Assembly: GCA_018105865.1 (NCBI GenBank)
Contig: CM030848.1
Location: 6,490,301-6,554,300 of the forward strand
Reading direction: 5' to 3'
Source of the DNA: Metaphire vulgaris
Taxonomy: Eukaryota > Annelida > Clitellata > Crassiclitellata > Megascolecidae
Length of the DNA: 64,000 nt
Shown here: positions 1-11,242 of the stretch, one piece after another
How positions within the stretch are numbered: the stretch's first letter is position 1
Layout: each line of letters starts with the position of its first letter
Program-made: the position numbers and the translations under genes
The notes under the pieces: generated by a model
The model's database searches: none
The model's input: only the letters and a program-made list of their open reading frames with translations
Told to the model about the DNA's origin: nothing

Positions 1-135
1 ACTTCAAAAGGGACTCATTATTTTAATTGACTTCATGATTCAGTAAATAATAAATATATTTGATAAATGGCTTCAAATCTTTGAGCGAAATTCTTGTCAA
101 ATGAATGTTCGCCCACAGTGAACATTTACAATCAG

Positions 136-262
136 CAGGGGTGTTAGTCCTTGGCCTTGGTCCTGGCCTTAAGGACTCGTTAAGGACAAGTTTAAAGTCC
201 TTGGCCCTTGGCCCTTGGTCCTGGTCCTGGCCTTGAGGGTTGAGTCCTTGTTAACATCCCTG
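136..262. repeat. CCTTGG-rich degenerate repeat with hAT-like ends
   Basis: A CT/GG-rich degenerate repeat of CCTTGG and TCCTGG units lies between CAGGGGTGTTA and TAACATCCCTG, which resemble hAT terminal inverted repeats. I see no convincing target-site duplication, so an eroded MITE is only a suggestion. Confidence 0.35.
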
Positions 263-348
263 ATGTCAACCAGATGGACAGGATTTGTTAAGATAGAGAG
301 GCAAATCGAGCATCTGTAGCACAGAGAATATGATATTCTATAACTATA

Positions 349-539
349 CAGTGGCGTAGCCACTAGCCACAGGGGGGTTAAACCTCCCTCTTGGACGGCG
401 CAAAAAATTTTTTTGATGTATTCCCATACAATTTTTATTTTTTGAGGCGATTTTTGGGGATTTTGGGGGTGAACCCTCTTGGTGGTTATCGACGACCTTT
501 TTTTCAAGCTCTCTTCCGGAAATCCTGGTTACGCCACTG
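349..539. mobile_element. hAT-type MITE, family A
   Basis: Terminal inverted repeats CAGTGGCGTAGCC and GGTTACGCCACTG are flanked by an exact 8-bp duplication, TAACTATA (341-348 and 540-547). An 8-bp duplication with CAGTG ends is typical of hAT transposons. The body has no transposase. Relatives in this window: 1817-1994 (inverted), 3098-3444 and 34439-34681. Confidence 0.88.
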
Positions 540-599
540 TAACTATAAATATTTAATTATAAGAGGAATTGCATGATAGCAGGAAGGAAATTTTCATGT

Positions 600-672
600 A
601 TGGGTTGGGTTGGGTTGGGTCAAGTAACCCAGCTGTGTCCGTGGGTTGGGTTGAGTTTGAATAGTTGTGGGT
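600..672. repeat. GGGTT-type short tandem repeat
   Basis: Imperfect runs of GGGTT/TGGGT over about 70 bp. The unit resembles some telomere repeats, but the array is short, interrupted and internal, so I call it simple sequence. Confidence 0.6.
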
Positions 673-1086
673 TGGGTTTTAAAAAATGGACCCATGTCCA
701 TGTCTGCCCTGCCTCACTGACCCCCATACCCACACTTTGGCTGTACACTGTAGCCATTTCTAATTAAGACTAAGCTAATCTCAAAAACTTCTATAGCGCC
801 ACTTCATAATGCACAGGAGCATCAGCCTAAGAATAGGCAGACACGCCACTGCGGTACTAATTCGAAATCGTCGAAATTGCGATATAAGTTCACGAGAATT
901 TATTTAGGGCCTACTTATCTGCGGCAAGATGAAATCTGGTTTCGACGTGGGAGCTGAAGGCGGAGGGAAGTAACCTATATATACGCGCCCCATCTTAACA
1001 ATAATTACAGCGTTGAATTGGTAAACGCGACGCTGTAATTGAGCCAAAGCTCTGCTTCTTCCGACATATATGACCTGGAGCTTTTC

Positions 1087-1089
<3 letters not shown>

Positions 1090-1172
<83 letters not shown>

Positions 1173-1324
1173 CAGAGACAGACAGAGACAGAGACAGAGA
1201 CAGACAGAGACAGAGACAGAGACAGACAGAGACAGACAGACAGACAGAGAGACAGACAGAAAGACAGAGAGATACAGAGAGACAGAGACAGACAGAGAGA
1301 CATAGACAGACAGAGAGACAGAGG
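1090..1324. repeat. (GA)n then GACA/CAGA microsatellite
   Basis: A GA dinucleotide tract of about 60 bp runs into an imperfect tract of GACA, CAGA and GACAGA units. The long open frames across it, rich in Ser/Leu on one strand and Arg/Glu on the other, are artefacts of the repeat. Confidence 0.95.
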
Positions 1325-1816
1325 CAAAGAGGGGGCAGCCGATAGGGCGCCAAACACAGACCACCCGTGCTCCATCCGTCTACAAAGATTCATCAGCCGC
1401 GTGCGTCCAAATGTGGGCGGGGGGGGAGGGTAGATCTGTGTGATTGATCTATGATGCATTGAATTTGAACGCCGTTCGTCGACGGAAAGGTAAACGATAC
1501 AAATTGAGTTTCCGCCGTGATCAGTTCCTTGCAGCGATGAATTTAGTGGACCAGACAATCGTGTGAATAATTCCACGTATCACTATCACCTACCATTAGG
1601 CAATTGTATCAATAGGCGATCAATACGGATGACAACAAGTAGATGCAGTCAGTATAGGCTAAATGCTCCTTAGAATTCATGCAAATCTGATATAGGCCTA
1701 CAGTACTCAGAGATTATAACGAGAGGCTGGTAAGTTGGTAACATCCGTTTTCGTAACTTACTCAGCAACAATCCGGCTGCTCTAAATAAGTGCTCTGCTG
1801 TTGATAGTGACATTGG

Positions 1817-1994
1817 CAGAGGCGTAGCCAGGATTTCCGGAAGGGTTTTGAAAAAAATTTCGTCGATAACCGCCAAGGGGGGTTTCACCCCAAAAATTGC
1901 CTCAAAAAAATAAAAATTGCATGGGAATACATCAAAAAAGTTTCCGCCGCCCAAGGGGGTTTTAACCCCCCAAATCCCCGTGGCTACGCCACTG
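1817..1994. mobile_element. hAT-type MITE, family A, inverted copy
   Basis: Ends CAGAGGCGTAGCC and GGCTACGCCACTG, with an exact TSD GACATTGG at 1809-1816 and 1995-2002. The body is the reverse orientation of the element at 349-539. Confidence 0.88.
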
Positions 1995-2098
1995 GACATT
2001 GGCACGGCCAAAAAGAAGGGTAAAAAGCGTTGAAAAGGTAAAAATAAAAATAAGTAAGAGTAGCTCAGACGTAGATCAAGCCTACTCTGTCCCGTGGG

Positions 2099-2283
2099 CA
2101 GTGGCGGCTCCACATTGGGGATTAGGGGACGTGCCCCGCTTAGTGAATGACTGGCCACCCAGTGGCCTCCTATTGGGACCCTATACTTACTACTACATAC
2201 CTAGCAACAAATAGTTGGCCCCATGCTTAGAAGTTTCCACCCAACGCCCCCACCCCACTTGCCAAATCCTGGAGCCGCCACTG
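2099..2283. mobile_element. hAT-type MITE, family B, inverted copy
   Basis: Ends CAGTGGCGGCTCC and GGAGCCGCCACTG, with TSD CCCGTGGG/CCCGTGGT (7 of 8). The sequence next to the right end, TTGCCAAATCCTGGAGCC, is the reverse of the left end of the copies at 36927 and 46470. Confidence 0.85.
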
Positions 2284-2528
2284 CCCGTGGTAAATACAAA
2301 TGCATGCTGTCCCATCCCATAGGACCTTTCCCATGGTAATAACATTCCCATGGACAACCCTGTTGATCTGAAGCAAAAATGGAGGTCGAGCAAAGTAGAA
2401 AGTCCAGGATCAGATGGTTGGTTCCTTAATCTATTCATATCCTCTCATATTCCAATAAGAAAGTAAGCCGTTGTCAGTTAGGGCGACATTTTACAAAAGT
2501 CAACTATATAACTATATACAGTATATAG

Positions 2529-2601
2529 AGGGTGGCGCAAAACCCGGACTATAGTCACATTTAGGTTTGCATTTAATATAGTCCGATTTTTGCGCCACCC
2601 T
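2529..2601. mobile_element. Short hairpin MITE
   Basis: AGGGTGGCGCAAAA at the left pairs with TTTTTGCGCCACCCT at the right, and the inner TATAGTC/ATAGTCC also partly pair, so most of the 73 bp can fold. No clear TSD was seen, so the superfamily is unassigned. Confidence 0.55.
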
Positions 2602-2606
2602 GTAGG

Positions 2607-2644
<38 letters not shown>

Positions 2645-2704
2645 TATACAATATTATACATAAATATATATATGCAATATATATATATATATATATGCAG
2701 AGAG

Positions 2705-2781
<77 letters not shown>
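2607..2781. repeat. (TA)n and (GA)n microsatellites
   Basis: Interrupted TA tract (about 2609-2696) followed by a GA tract (about 2698-2781). It starts 6 bp after the hairpin MITE. Confidence 0.93.
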
Positions 2782-2783
<2 letters not shown>

Positions 2784-3097
2784 CCGTACATAGTAATCAT
2801 CTGGGTTTCACGTTTTTCGATTTAAAGTTTTGATCAGAAATTGAATTTTGATTTGAAAGGAGAAATTGCTGACGACGACGACGACGAAGTAGAATTTAGT
2901 CGACGAAATTAAAACTGAAAATTTTCAAAATCTAGATTAAATAATGTCAACCTTTATTCGCAAACGCAGATAACACAAGATAAAAATAAACATAATAATA
3001 ATTCTTAGCTAATTATTTGTTCGCGCATCAATTGCCTTTCACTCGCATATTTCGTTTTTAGAATCGATTTCTCAGTTTGATTGTACAGCGACGTGTA

Positions 3098-3444
3098 CAG
3101 TGGCGTAGACGCCGTAGCCAAGGGGCGGGGGGTTTGGGGTGAAAACTCCCGTTTGGCTGCCGACGAAAAAATTGTTTAATGTGTTTCCGTACATTTGTTA
3201 ATTTTCGGACGCGGTTTTGGGGTCAAACCCTCTTGGCTGCCAACCCAAAATAATTTGTAAGCGCTATTGATTGTAAAGATGTAAGGTGACCTTTTTGCTT
3301 GTCAGCACATCTGCAAACTTGCAAAGAAACAAAGTACAAGAGGAAAGATGAGTACAGTATGACCTTTTTTCTTGTCAAGATTTTTCGAAGTTGGTTATGA
3401 TCAAAACTGAAAACTCCCCTTGGGAAATCCTGCCTACGTCACTG
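3098..3444. mobile_element. hAT-type MITE, family A, longer copy
   Basis: Begins CAGTGGCGTAGACGCC and ends CCTACGTCACTG. TSD GACGTGTA/GACTTGTA (7 of 8). It holds two copies of the GACCTTTTT(GC)TTGTCA motif, at 3288-3305 and 3361-3379, discussed in the findings. Confidence 0.82.
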
Positions 3445-3687
3445 GACTTGTAGCATGGGTGCAGAGGCGACCGACCAGAGCTAACATTTAGAAGGCGCAA
3501 AATCTTGGGGACGCAAAAGAAAACATAATTGAAATAAATGACAGGGTAAATAGAGAAAAGAATGCATTAAATTTAAATTTAAAAGTATTACAAATAAAGC
3601 AACTAAACGACCGATGACCGATTTTTGCTCGTCAGACTTTCAGAAGTTGAGCAGCGCATACTGTAGGCCTATATGAGTTTTTCAGGT

Positions 3688-3965
3688 ACAACAAGAAGTC
3701 TGCTGAACAGCATTAAAAAAGGCAAAGTATGCTATTTTGGACACGTCATGAGAAAACAAGGCTCTTGTCTAGAAAAAGAACTAATTCAAGGAACATTATC
3801 CGGAGGACGATCACGCGGAAGACCAAGAACAGCCTGGCTCTAGATAACATAACAATTACATGGACTGGACTCTCGTTTCAAAACATGATTCAAAAAACAG
3901 AAGAATGACAGACATGGAGAGATGTGATACATAGTGTAGCCCAACCTCGCATCGAGGATGGCTAA
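3688..3965 (+). mobile_element. Non-LTR retrotransposon reverse-transcriptase tail
   Basis: Decayed C-terminal end of an endonuclease/reverse-transcriptase ORF. The translated fragments YFGHVMRKQG, GGRSRGRPRTAWL, TWTGLSFQ and PRIEDG follow the usual order of RTE/BovB-like C-termini. A frameshift falls near 3840. Only the 3' end is present, as expected of 5'-truncated insertions. Confidence 0.75.
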
Positions 3966-4584
3966 AGAACAGAACAGAACATATGAGTTTCGCCCCCGGC
4001 GCCGCCAACCCACGCTATTTCGCTGTACTCTCAGATACTGTATCTATATGCACATGCACATGCATAGGCTTTGCTTGTAGACCTACTTTTGCTATTTGTT
4101 CGAGGCAGAAAGTGATACTCTTCGTCCAAATTCAATTCTTACACAGGAGACAAGTGCATGGGATTCTCTTTCAACCTCTGATCGCGGTTGTTGTTCGCCG
4201 GTTGTTGTCGTCGTCGCTCTGTTTGCATTGAAACTCGCCAAACGCACAAGCAACACGCCCTAGGGGTGTGGTCTTGACACCCTCCATATACGGAAAGCCA
4301 AACCAGTAATTAGCAACGCCTGTCTCTCGTTCAACCTTCTTCCACAAACGATACCGCGGATTGCCTTTTTCCATTCATGAAATCTAGAGACTACAAACAA
4401 CTTGTAGAGAAGTTTCTGTATTCGGCGTCTCAAGGAAGTGGGCAGGAAGACGCTTACTTCCTGTGGATCATGTGCGGCGCTCGATTTGCCGGGGGGTTTG
4501 GGAGTTTAGCCCTCTGCTGGTCGAGAACGACGCCCCCTCAGAGGTCGAAAATTTCGATCTTCAGTTACGCGACCCTCTATTAAA

Positions 4585-4846
4585 ATGCTAAGCCGTTGGT
4601 ATGGAAGTAGTCTGACTGCCACTGAATTTTTTAAAATTCGAACATTGATCATATCATTGATCATACCAGGGAGACGATGGGCGGATGACGTGGAAGAGTG
4701 GACAGGAATGAAAATGTCAGCAGCAGTCAAGAAGACAGAAGATCGACATGGTTGGAGGAAAGAAATTCATGCTGTCACCTTAACTTCAGTTCATGAAGGA
4801 ACAAGGAGAAGAAGAAGAAGAAGAAGAAGAAGAAGAAGAAGAAGAA

Positions 4847-4921
<75 letters not shown>
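4585..4921 (+). mobile_element. Non-LTR retrotransposon tail with (GAA)n(TGA)n
   Basis: Reading frame with GRRWADDVEEWTG and KTEDRHGWRK, the Trp-Asp-Asp and ED-R-WR signatures at the C-terminus of many non-LTR reverse transcriptases. It runs into a (GAA)n tract (about 4805-4848) and a (TGA)n tract to 4921, probably an expanded 3' tail. Confidence 0.68.
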
Positions 4922-5760
4922 ATCTTATTCTGCTAAAAGATTGCTTCACCTACAATAGTTGACTAACTGAAGCAAAAACTAAAACAAAATATAATATTAA
5001 AGTTCAGAAAATGTTTGATAATCAGGTGAATAATCTCCAGTGTCCATAAGTTATAATTTATCTGGTTAGTCCCTGCTTAATTACTGTATTAACTACAAGG
5101 ATAGACTCTATAGACCAAAGTGCAAAATTAGTTGCTGACCAAGATCAGCCAAAAGACCATGCAGAGGAAGTTACGATGAACTTTCACAAAATCATTGAAC
5201 TTGTCATACAGACGTAGAGGTCGTTCGACTTCGCACGTTCTACTGCATTAGCGTCATCATAAGTGGGGGCATGTTGGATTTGCCGGTTAAGGTCGACCAT
5301 ACTAGGGGGTCTTAATTTTAGATTTGACTTTTATTTGTCGAGCTGGGAGGCATATCTCTTACTGGCCCAAACATAGAAAGAACTTCCACTGAACACCTAT
5401 TTGGCACCTTTGAGAAATGTGTTCCAACTTCCAAAGGACATGGCGCCGAGAAGGAGCGAGGGGCAAATGCACAGGGGTCTGGCGGCCTGTATATAGGGGC
5501 CCGAAACGGTGACGATGTTGTGTTTTAAATATAGCCTGAATCCTGAAAAAGACTGATAGGCAAAAAGGCCATCTTCGTCATGAGCACAGATAGGCCCATC
5601 ACAGGGGACCGGCGAATGTCAGAGGGCCCGGGCCAATCATGTATTAACTAACATCCTGAAAAAGACCGACAAGCAAAAAAGAGGTCATCAACAGTTTTTT
5701 CATATTTGTTAGGGGCCCGTGACTACCTTTTGCACAGGGGCCCGGAATTTCTCTCGGCGG
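4922..5760. repeat. Unclassified repetitive non-coding stretch
   Basis: No gene seen. Between about 5460 and 5760 the phrases GGGGCCCG, CAGGGG(A/T)C and ATCCTGAAAAAGAC recur two or three times, and GACAAGCAAAAAAGAGGTC (5668-5686) is a reverse copy of the internal motif found in several MITEs. It looks like eroded, overlapping MITE copies without clear ends. Confidence 0.45.
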
Positions 5761-5984
5761 GCCTAGCAAAGGAATACGGGATACACCTTAATATGCTTGG
5801 GTGTAGGCCTAATCGTTGTGTAGAATGAGTTTCAGCTGTAACATGCTTCAATCATTGTCTGCAAGTTGCTCACTCGTATTTTTAGCAATGTATCGATAAT
5901 ATATTTCTCAAAACTAGACTTCATGTAGACCGATAGGTACTAGCTTGTACTTGTGCAGGGTTCGGCGCTGATCTTCGTGTAGCC

Positions 5985-6245
5985 TACTAGGCAAGTCAGC
6001 GACGCAGGTGACTTACGTCAATTAATCTGTGGTAGAGCAGTTTGCCGTTGCCTTTTTCAGAGCCGCGTTTTACCTCCACAGCTCGACGCTACAACCAATT
6101 TGTACACGCCTAAGTGATGAACGTCTTGGTTGGCCCCCGGCACCACGACCCACGACTCGATCCCGGGACGGTACCCATCCAAGTATTAACCACACTCGAC
6201 GTTGCTTAACTTCGGTGTTCTGACGGTAACCAGTCGCACAATGTC
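5985..6245 (-). repeat. 5S-rRNA-derived SINE
   Basis: Read on the minus strand, about 6165-6225 contains GAAGTTAAGCAACGTCGAGT and TGGTTAATACTTGGATGGG, close to the internal promoter region of animal 5S rRNA (GAAGTTAAGC ... GTTAGTACTTGGATGGG). The rest is not 5S-like, so this fits a 5S-derived (SINE3-type) SINE better than a functional gene. Part of the body (5985-6060) is repeated at 42355-42430. Confidence 0.65.
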
Positions 6246-6262
6246 AAGTAGGCCGACTAGAT

Positions 6263-7657
6263 CAGGGCAGGGATATTTTTACACCCCCCTAAGATCCTCT
6301 ACGCCCCCCAATTTGAGGCCGACACCCCCTAATTTGGTAATGTGACAATGGTATGCATACAAAATGCATACTAATTAGCTCCGGACACCCCAATTTGAGG
6401 TTGACAACGACACCCCCAATTCACAATCCTAGAAATTACCCTGGTTCAGGGTTTTCCAAACATTTTGGGTTTTGTAACGTACTGCGGTTTTGTAAAGTAC
6501 CGCGGCCCTATTCATAACATGTAATATAAAATGCATTAGGCCACCTGGCGAACGTTAGTTGAAAAGAAACTTTTGAGTTTTGAATAAATGGCAAAACAGA
6601 AGCTCTGATTCAAATTGAATGAAAATATGGCAAATATATTAGGCAGAAATATCATATTTTTGCCAAATAAGACGAAAGGAGAAAAATATATACTAAATTT
6701 TTTGAAAATTATCTTTTTAAAATTCTGTCAGGAATATACCTTTCTTACGAGTCTTAAAAATTCTATGAGTATGGCAAATTCGTTAAACCGACAAGTATGC
6801 TATACTGTATATATCCAATCAATATTGTAGAGATTCCCTATTGTTTTTGGAGTTTCACAGCAAAATGGTCGGAAAACGCTTTCCCTGCGTTAATCATGCT
6901 ATACCTCGCCATATTAAGAACCGTATCAATTTTCCTAGTTTTTAAGATCTCGATAAAAGACTTACTTCTCACTTTAGCTTGGAAATTTTTTATGTCAAAA
7001 CTTCTCAGTTACCTATTTGTGTTGTCATTTAACCTAGCCATGTTAATCCCTTTATTTTAATGTTTGTATCTTCTTCAATATCATTGTTAATTTTCTCATT
7101 GTTATGTGAAATAAGTAATAGCTAGTTATGGAAGTCCTCTTGATTCTTGATCATAATTATAAAGTGATTATGTAATAATGTGACATTATAGATTAACCAA
7201 TTATCAGGATCCTAGGATCCCTTATAGGTTAATCTTGCTTTGTTTCCGTAGGCATATGGTAATGTTATTTGTTTAGTTATTTGTGAACAAAGTAGTCTTT
7301 TTCATTTTCAATTAAGTACTTTTTTTTGTAATCCGATTGATGACTACTGTCTGCTTTACTTTGGAAATAAATTCAATTGTGAAATAAGATTACATTTTAA
7401 TAGTGCGTAACGTGGTGGCCCTGCAAAAATATTGTCAACTAAAATTGAATAAAACACTAATCATCTTAATACAAGCCTTGTATAGAGGATCGCAGGCATA
7501 TAAGTTTCTTAAAACCTAAGCCTACTTGCAATTTTCAAGCCTTGTGACATTGTGGTATTGGTTCGAAAATGACACATTTGAATACAATTTCGCGCTACCC
7601 CTCAACCCACCTTTGGGTCGCGACCCATAGTTTGGGAAACACTCAACTTTACCACTG
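6263..7657. mobile_element. Non-autonomous hAT element, about 1.4 kb
   Basis: Ends CAGGGTTTTCCAAAC (split by a nested MITE) and GTTTGGGAAACACT...CACTG. The 8-bp TSD GACTAGAT is exact (6255-6262 and 7658-7665). A second copy, inverted and shorter, lies at 39239-40093 and matches at both ends and in the GGGTCGCGACC segment. No transposase is recognisable; the short AT-rich frames at 6615-7060 are not supported as genes. Confidence 0.82.
6268..6443. mobile_element. hAT-type MITE, family D, nested
   Basis: Ends CAGGGATATTTTTAC and GAAATTACCCTG with TSD GATCAGGG/GTTCAGGG (7 of 8). The TSD contains the first CAGGG of the larger hAT element, so this copy inserted into that element's left end. Relatives: 14211-14398, 27035-27236 and 50715-50881. 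Confidence 0.85.
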
Positions 7658-8022
7658 GACTAGATAATAGATTATAGGGCATAGGCCCTATGTGCAGCAG
7701 ACTAAATAATGCCAATTACAGATAGGGTAATGACTTAATAGCACAAACAATAGTGACAACACAATTTATTTAAGACATATTGTCATTTTTATTACATCAA
7801 ATAAGCAACATTCTAACAGAAATTAATGTCAATTAATGAATTATTAACAACAAATATAATTAATGACAACACAAATACATTGAAGACATACTGTAATTTT
7901 AATTTTGCCAAATAAACCAAACACCTATAAAGCATTTAGTCCATAATTGTTCTGTGGATAAGACAAAATTGTCTTAACACTTAAAACTACTTTCTGTCCG
8001 CTGAATCAAAGTCACATTTGTT

Positions 8023-9182
8023 TCACTTTTGCTCTGAGCTAGCTCCTGGAGTCGAGCCAGAAGGTGGAAGAGAATCAGTGTCCATTCGTTCAATAGCGAT
8101 GACTCTTTCGTCCTTCTTCTCCGGGACAGCTTTCTTTGGAGCAGTGATTGCAAGAATTCCATCGCCGCTTAGAGAGGATTTCACCGTGTCTGGATCAACA
8201 TCGCTTGGAAGAACGTATGTTCTACGGAATTCCCTCTGAATGAATCCATGTTCATCCGCTTGTTCTTCATGTTTTCCGTGGATTATGACTCGGTTGTCGA
8301 TGGTTCTGATTGACAACTCTTCTGGCTTGAAATGACTCACATCGAGGCTCACATGAAAAGTTTTGTCGGTATTAGCAACCTGTAAATATAATTAAATCGC
8401 ACATAAATAATAAAAAAAACTACAGATGAATTACAATATTAGGCTCCACTGTGTTATCTGTAAATTAAGCAATCAAATTCCCTGAAATAGCCTAAATAAA
8501 TGTTTTGCAATTGTACAACACGACAATCACACAATGGCCACAATTCACCAGCAATGGAGGCAAGGAACATTATTTTGTCTTACAACCTGCTGTTATTGCT
8601 AGCTCGTCTGTCCCATTACACTGCTAAGCAGTTACTTTGACCCCATTATTTTTTTGGAAAAACTGAATAGTAATGAGACAATGCCCTATCATCAAAATGA
8701 AAATATATAAGAACTATTCCATTTGACGGAATCCCAAGTTCACAATCCTAGAAATTCCCTGATATACAATTATCAATAAATTGACTTTAGGTAAAATAGA
8801 CGTTACATCAAAACGAAGATACAATAAAAACATAATCCCATAAGCAATATATAATATATGACATAATGTAAGCAAATATATCTTAAACTTTAAAGGACTC
8901 AAACTTTAAAGGACTCAAATTGACATCAAATCGCCTAACGCATACCTCGCTAACGCCTGATGCCCGTTGAGTTGGCTGCTTCTTAGGTCTGACTACGATG
9001 CCCCTCCACAGCTGCGGCGGAAGGAGGTCGTCGTCGAGCATCCCGAGTCCGAAATGCTGGTCGAAGAGTCTCGGTGGGCGAATGATGTCACGGTTCCATG
9101 GCTCGCTCCACAGATCCCAAGGAACGAACGATTGGCGACGATACAAAGGGTTGTCGTATAGCGTCAAATAATGTCCGGCCAT
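8023..9182 (-). CDS. Small heat-shock protein (alpha-crystallin family), copy 1
   Basis: ATP-independent chaperone that holds unfolding proteins, normally as a cytosolic oligomer. Two coding exons: 8946-9182 (79 codons, starts MAGHYLTLYDNPLYRR) and 8023-8379 (118 codons plus stop). The donor GAG|GTATGC and acceptor TTTACAG|GTTGCT join in phase 0, giving about 197 residues. Exon 1 is the Trp/Pro-rich N-terminal arm. Exon 2 is the alpha-crystallin domain: SLDVSHFKPEELSI, VIIHGKHEE, REFRRTYVLP, then SGDGILAITAP and an I-x-I-type tail in RVIAIER. Heat-shock-element and TATA-like motifs lie upstream. Copy 3 encodes an almost identical protein; copy 2 is broken. Family and exon structure are clear; the exact orthologue is not. 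Confidence 0.93.
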
Positions 9183-9211
9183 GTCAACCGCTGTCTAGTT
9201 GATTTGTTCGT

Positions 9212-9365
9212 AGAAGACTTCTAGAAGTGGATTTCTCAGCTCCAGTGACTTTAATTAGGTCTCCTCAGCTCCAAGTCGCTTTGGCCAATGCCTCGTGGCA
9301 GGCGCTTTTAAATCTCTCCCGCGAAAGAACGCGAAATATCTGGAACATTCCAAGCGATTCGAGAA
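9212..9365 (-). promoter_or_regulatory. Heat-shock promoter of copy 1
   Basis: GAACATTC (9343-9350) and TTCGAGAA (9358-9365) are two perfect inverted nGAAn units of a heat-shock element, upstream of a TATA-like TTTAAAA (9306-9313). A third cluster, GAAGACTTCTAGAAG (about 9212-9228), lies in the likely 5' UTR. Presumed target of HSF1. Transcription would start near 9275-9285. Confidence 0.72.
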
Positions 9366-10634
9366 CGGTGTTGCCAATCTAGACTTGATAAAAATGGTAG
9401 GCGAAAAGCAAACTTGAAGATACTTCGACAATTATTATCAAGATACTTGAAGATAGTATTTTGTCTATTCTTGTAGAATTGAAAATCAATATACAAGATA
9501 CATTTTAAATTTCTATGACAATTTTTTAGTTGAAGATGGCAAAATAATTGAGGATAGTTGAGTGTCAAAATGGGGTTGAAAATCATTGCTGTGGATTTGG
9601 GCAGTCTTTAAAATCATGCAATATGCTTTGAAACTGAATTTAATGATTTTAAGTATAAGATACTTATATCTCTAGTAAATTTTTAAATATAGTGAAGCAA
9701 ATTAAACAGTAAATTCGTGTATTCGTAAACCAGTTATCTAGTCTAGTGTCACCGACGAGAATTTACAAAACCTCTAGTGTCAACACTAATCAGTAAACAC
9801 AAAGAAGAATCGAGTTTTGAAGACTAAAAAGCGAGATGTTTCGAGAACATTCTTACAAGTATTTTAGCACTTAATAGTGTTTTTAGATAAATTTTAAATA
9901 TATATTGGTTTAGTGAGTTTAAATAGCTTCTCTGCTACAGAATCATCTCATGATCTAGTACACCAGTATGGTATAATTGATACTTATACACCTGAATCAA
10001 TATGTTATATTTATATAGCACTTTAATAATAATAATACATTGGACTTCAGCGTTAATCTCCGCATGCTTTTCAAAATTTTGTTGACATTGACATTTTATT
10101 ATTTCAAGATCAGCAATATAAAAAAATACATAATGCTATAAGTTCAGTTAAGCATCAGAACAAAATACATAATGATGCAAGAGACTTAACTAACTTATGC
10201 TAAACAAGAAAAGAAGCAAAAATAAACTAGGATAACTAGGAATTAATTAATACTAGAATATAATTTTTACATGAGTGAATAGATAAGTATATAATTAGCA
10301 AGTGTAAGTGATTAGCTGATCAGAGATTAATTATGAAAAAAGAGTGCGGGATAACCTAAGGGATAAAAATCCCGTAAGGTGGTTATCCCAAATTTAATTT
10401 ATAGCCCAATGGTTGAGAAAATATATAATTAAGTAAAAATTTATAAGAGTGACTAAAGTGAATATAAAGTATAAGTTAGGATGAGTGATGGTTAGTAATA
10501 GAAGCAAAGTTAAAAGTAAAATACTAGGTATATATTTATTAATATAAATTGTAAATAAAATTCTTTTAGATTAGTTGAAGTTAAATCAGGTTATTAATTT
10601 AAGTATTTATACTTGATTTAGTATAAGGAATTTT

Positions 10635-11190
10635 TTATTTTTTAAGATTATATTTAAATAAGGAAAGATTATTATAATTCTTTATGTGGGATGGTAGTTT
10701 ATTCCAAAGTCTTGGTACTGAAAATTTAATAGTGAATAGTCTAGTTGTTGATGAGGCAAAGGGGATATGGAGGTTATTACTATTTCTAAGTGATTTAACA
10801 TAAAATTTATTGGTTTTATCAAGAAAATAGCTTGAAAAGAAAAATGGAGGTAAGAGTTTGTTAAGAAATTTAAATATGAAAATTGGTTTGGTACTTATGA
10901 ATATTTTCAATTTTTAGAATATTATATCTATTAAATAGATTTGTTGTATTAGTGTGGTCATGATCTTTAAAAATTAACCTGATTTATTTAGTAAGATCTG
11001 AATTTTTTCTGTTATTGTTTTATAATTATTTCCCCAAATAATATTACCATAAATTAAGTGAGGATGAATTAGATTATAATATAGTTTGTGTAGAGCATTG
11101 GTGTTAAGAAATTTTTTAATATGTTTAATTATATTTAAATTTTTAGATATTTTATTGGCTAGTATATCTGAATTTTCTTTTAGTAGAGTC
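10635..11190 (-). mobile_element. Non-LTR retrotransposon reverse-transcriptase tail
   Basis: Minus-strand translation shows LYYNLIHPHLIYGNIIWGNN, then (after a frameshift near 10970) HTNTTNLFNRYNIL and FTIKFSVPRLWNKLPSHIK. This order is typical of the reverse-transcriptase C-terminus of CR1/L2/Jockey-type elements. 5' truncated and decayed. Confidence 0.75.
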
Positions 11191-11242
11191 GTCTGAAAGC
11201 CATTTCAATGGGATCTGTGACCATTTTGTTCATTCTTCTTCT

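Larger units (their letters stand above)
7600..10510. repeat. Segmental duplication, copy 1 (heat-shock unit)
   Basis: About 2.9 kb shared, with small indels, with 13185-16232 and 25990-28549. It carries a two-exon small heat-shock gene plus its promoter and about 1.1 kb of upstream AT-rich DNA. Copies 2 and 3 share further sequence to their left (from about 12577 and 25780) that copy 1 lacks. Outside the gene this stretch holds no recognisable coding sequence. Confidence 0.85.

Noticed and set aside
600..672. Telomere-like GGGTT repeats
   Set aside because: Short, irregular and internal; simple sequence.
904..1576. Long open frames rich in Ser/Leu/Val or Arg/Glu over the GA/GACA tract
   Set aside because: Any frame through a GA repeat stays open; there is no domain, start context or splice support.
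6615..7060. Two AT-rich hydrophobic plus-strand ORFs
   Set aside because: Inside a non-autonomous hAT element, low complexity, not preserved in the related copy at 39239-40093.
7886..7894. TACTGTA in heat-shock copy 1 as a transposon footprint
   Set aside because: Copies 2 and 3 have TACTGGA at the same length, so this is a base substitution, not an insertion.
8018..8239. Plus-strand frames over heat-shock exon 2, also at 13579 and 26408
   Set aside because: Shadows of the minus-strand alpha-crystallin exon, repeated because the exon is repeated.
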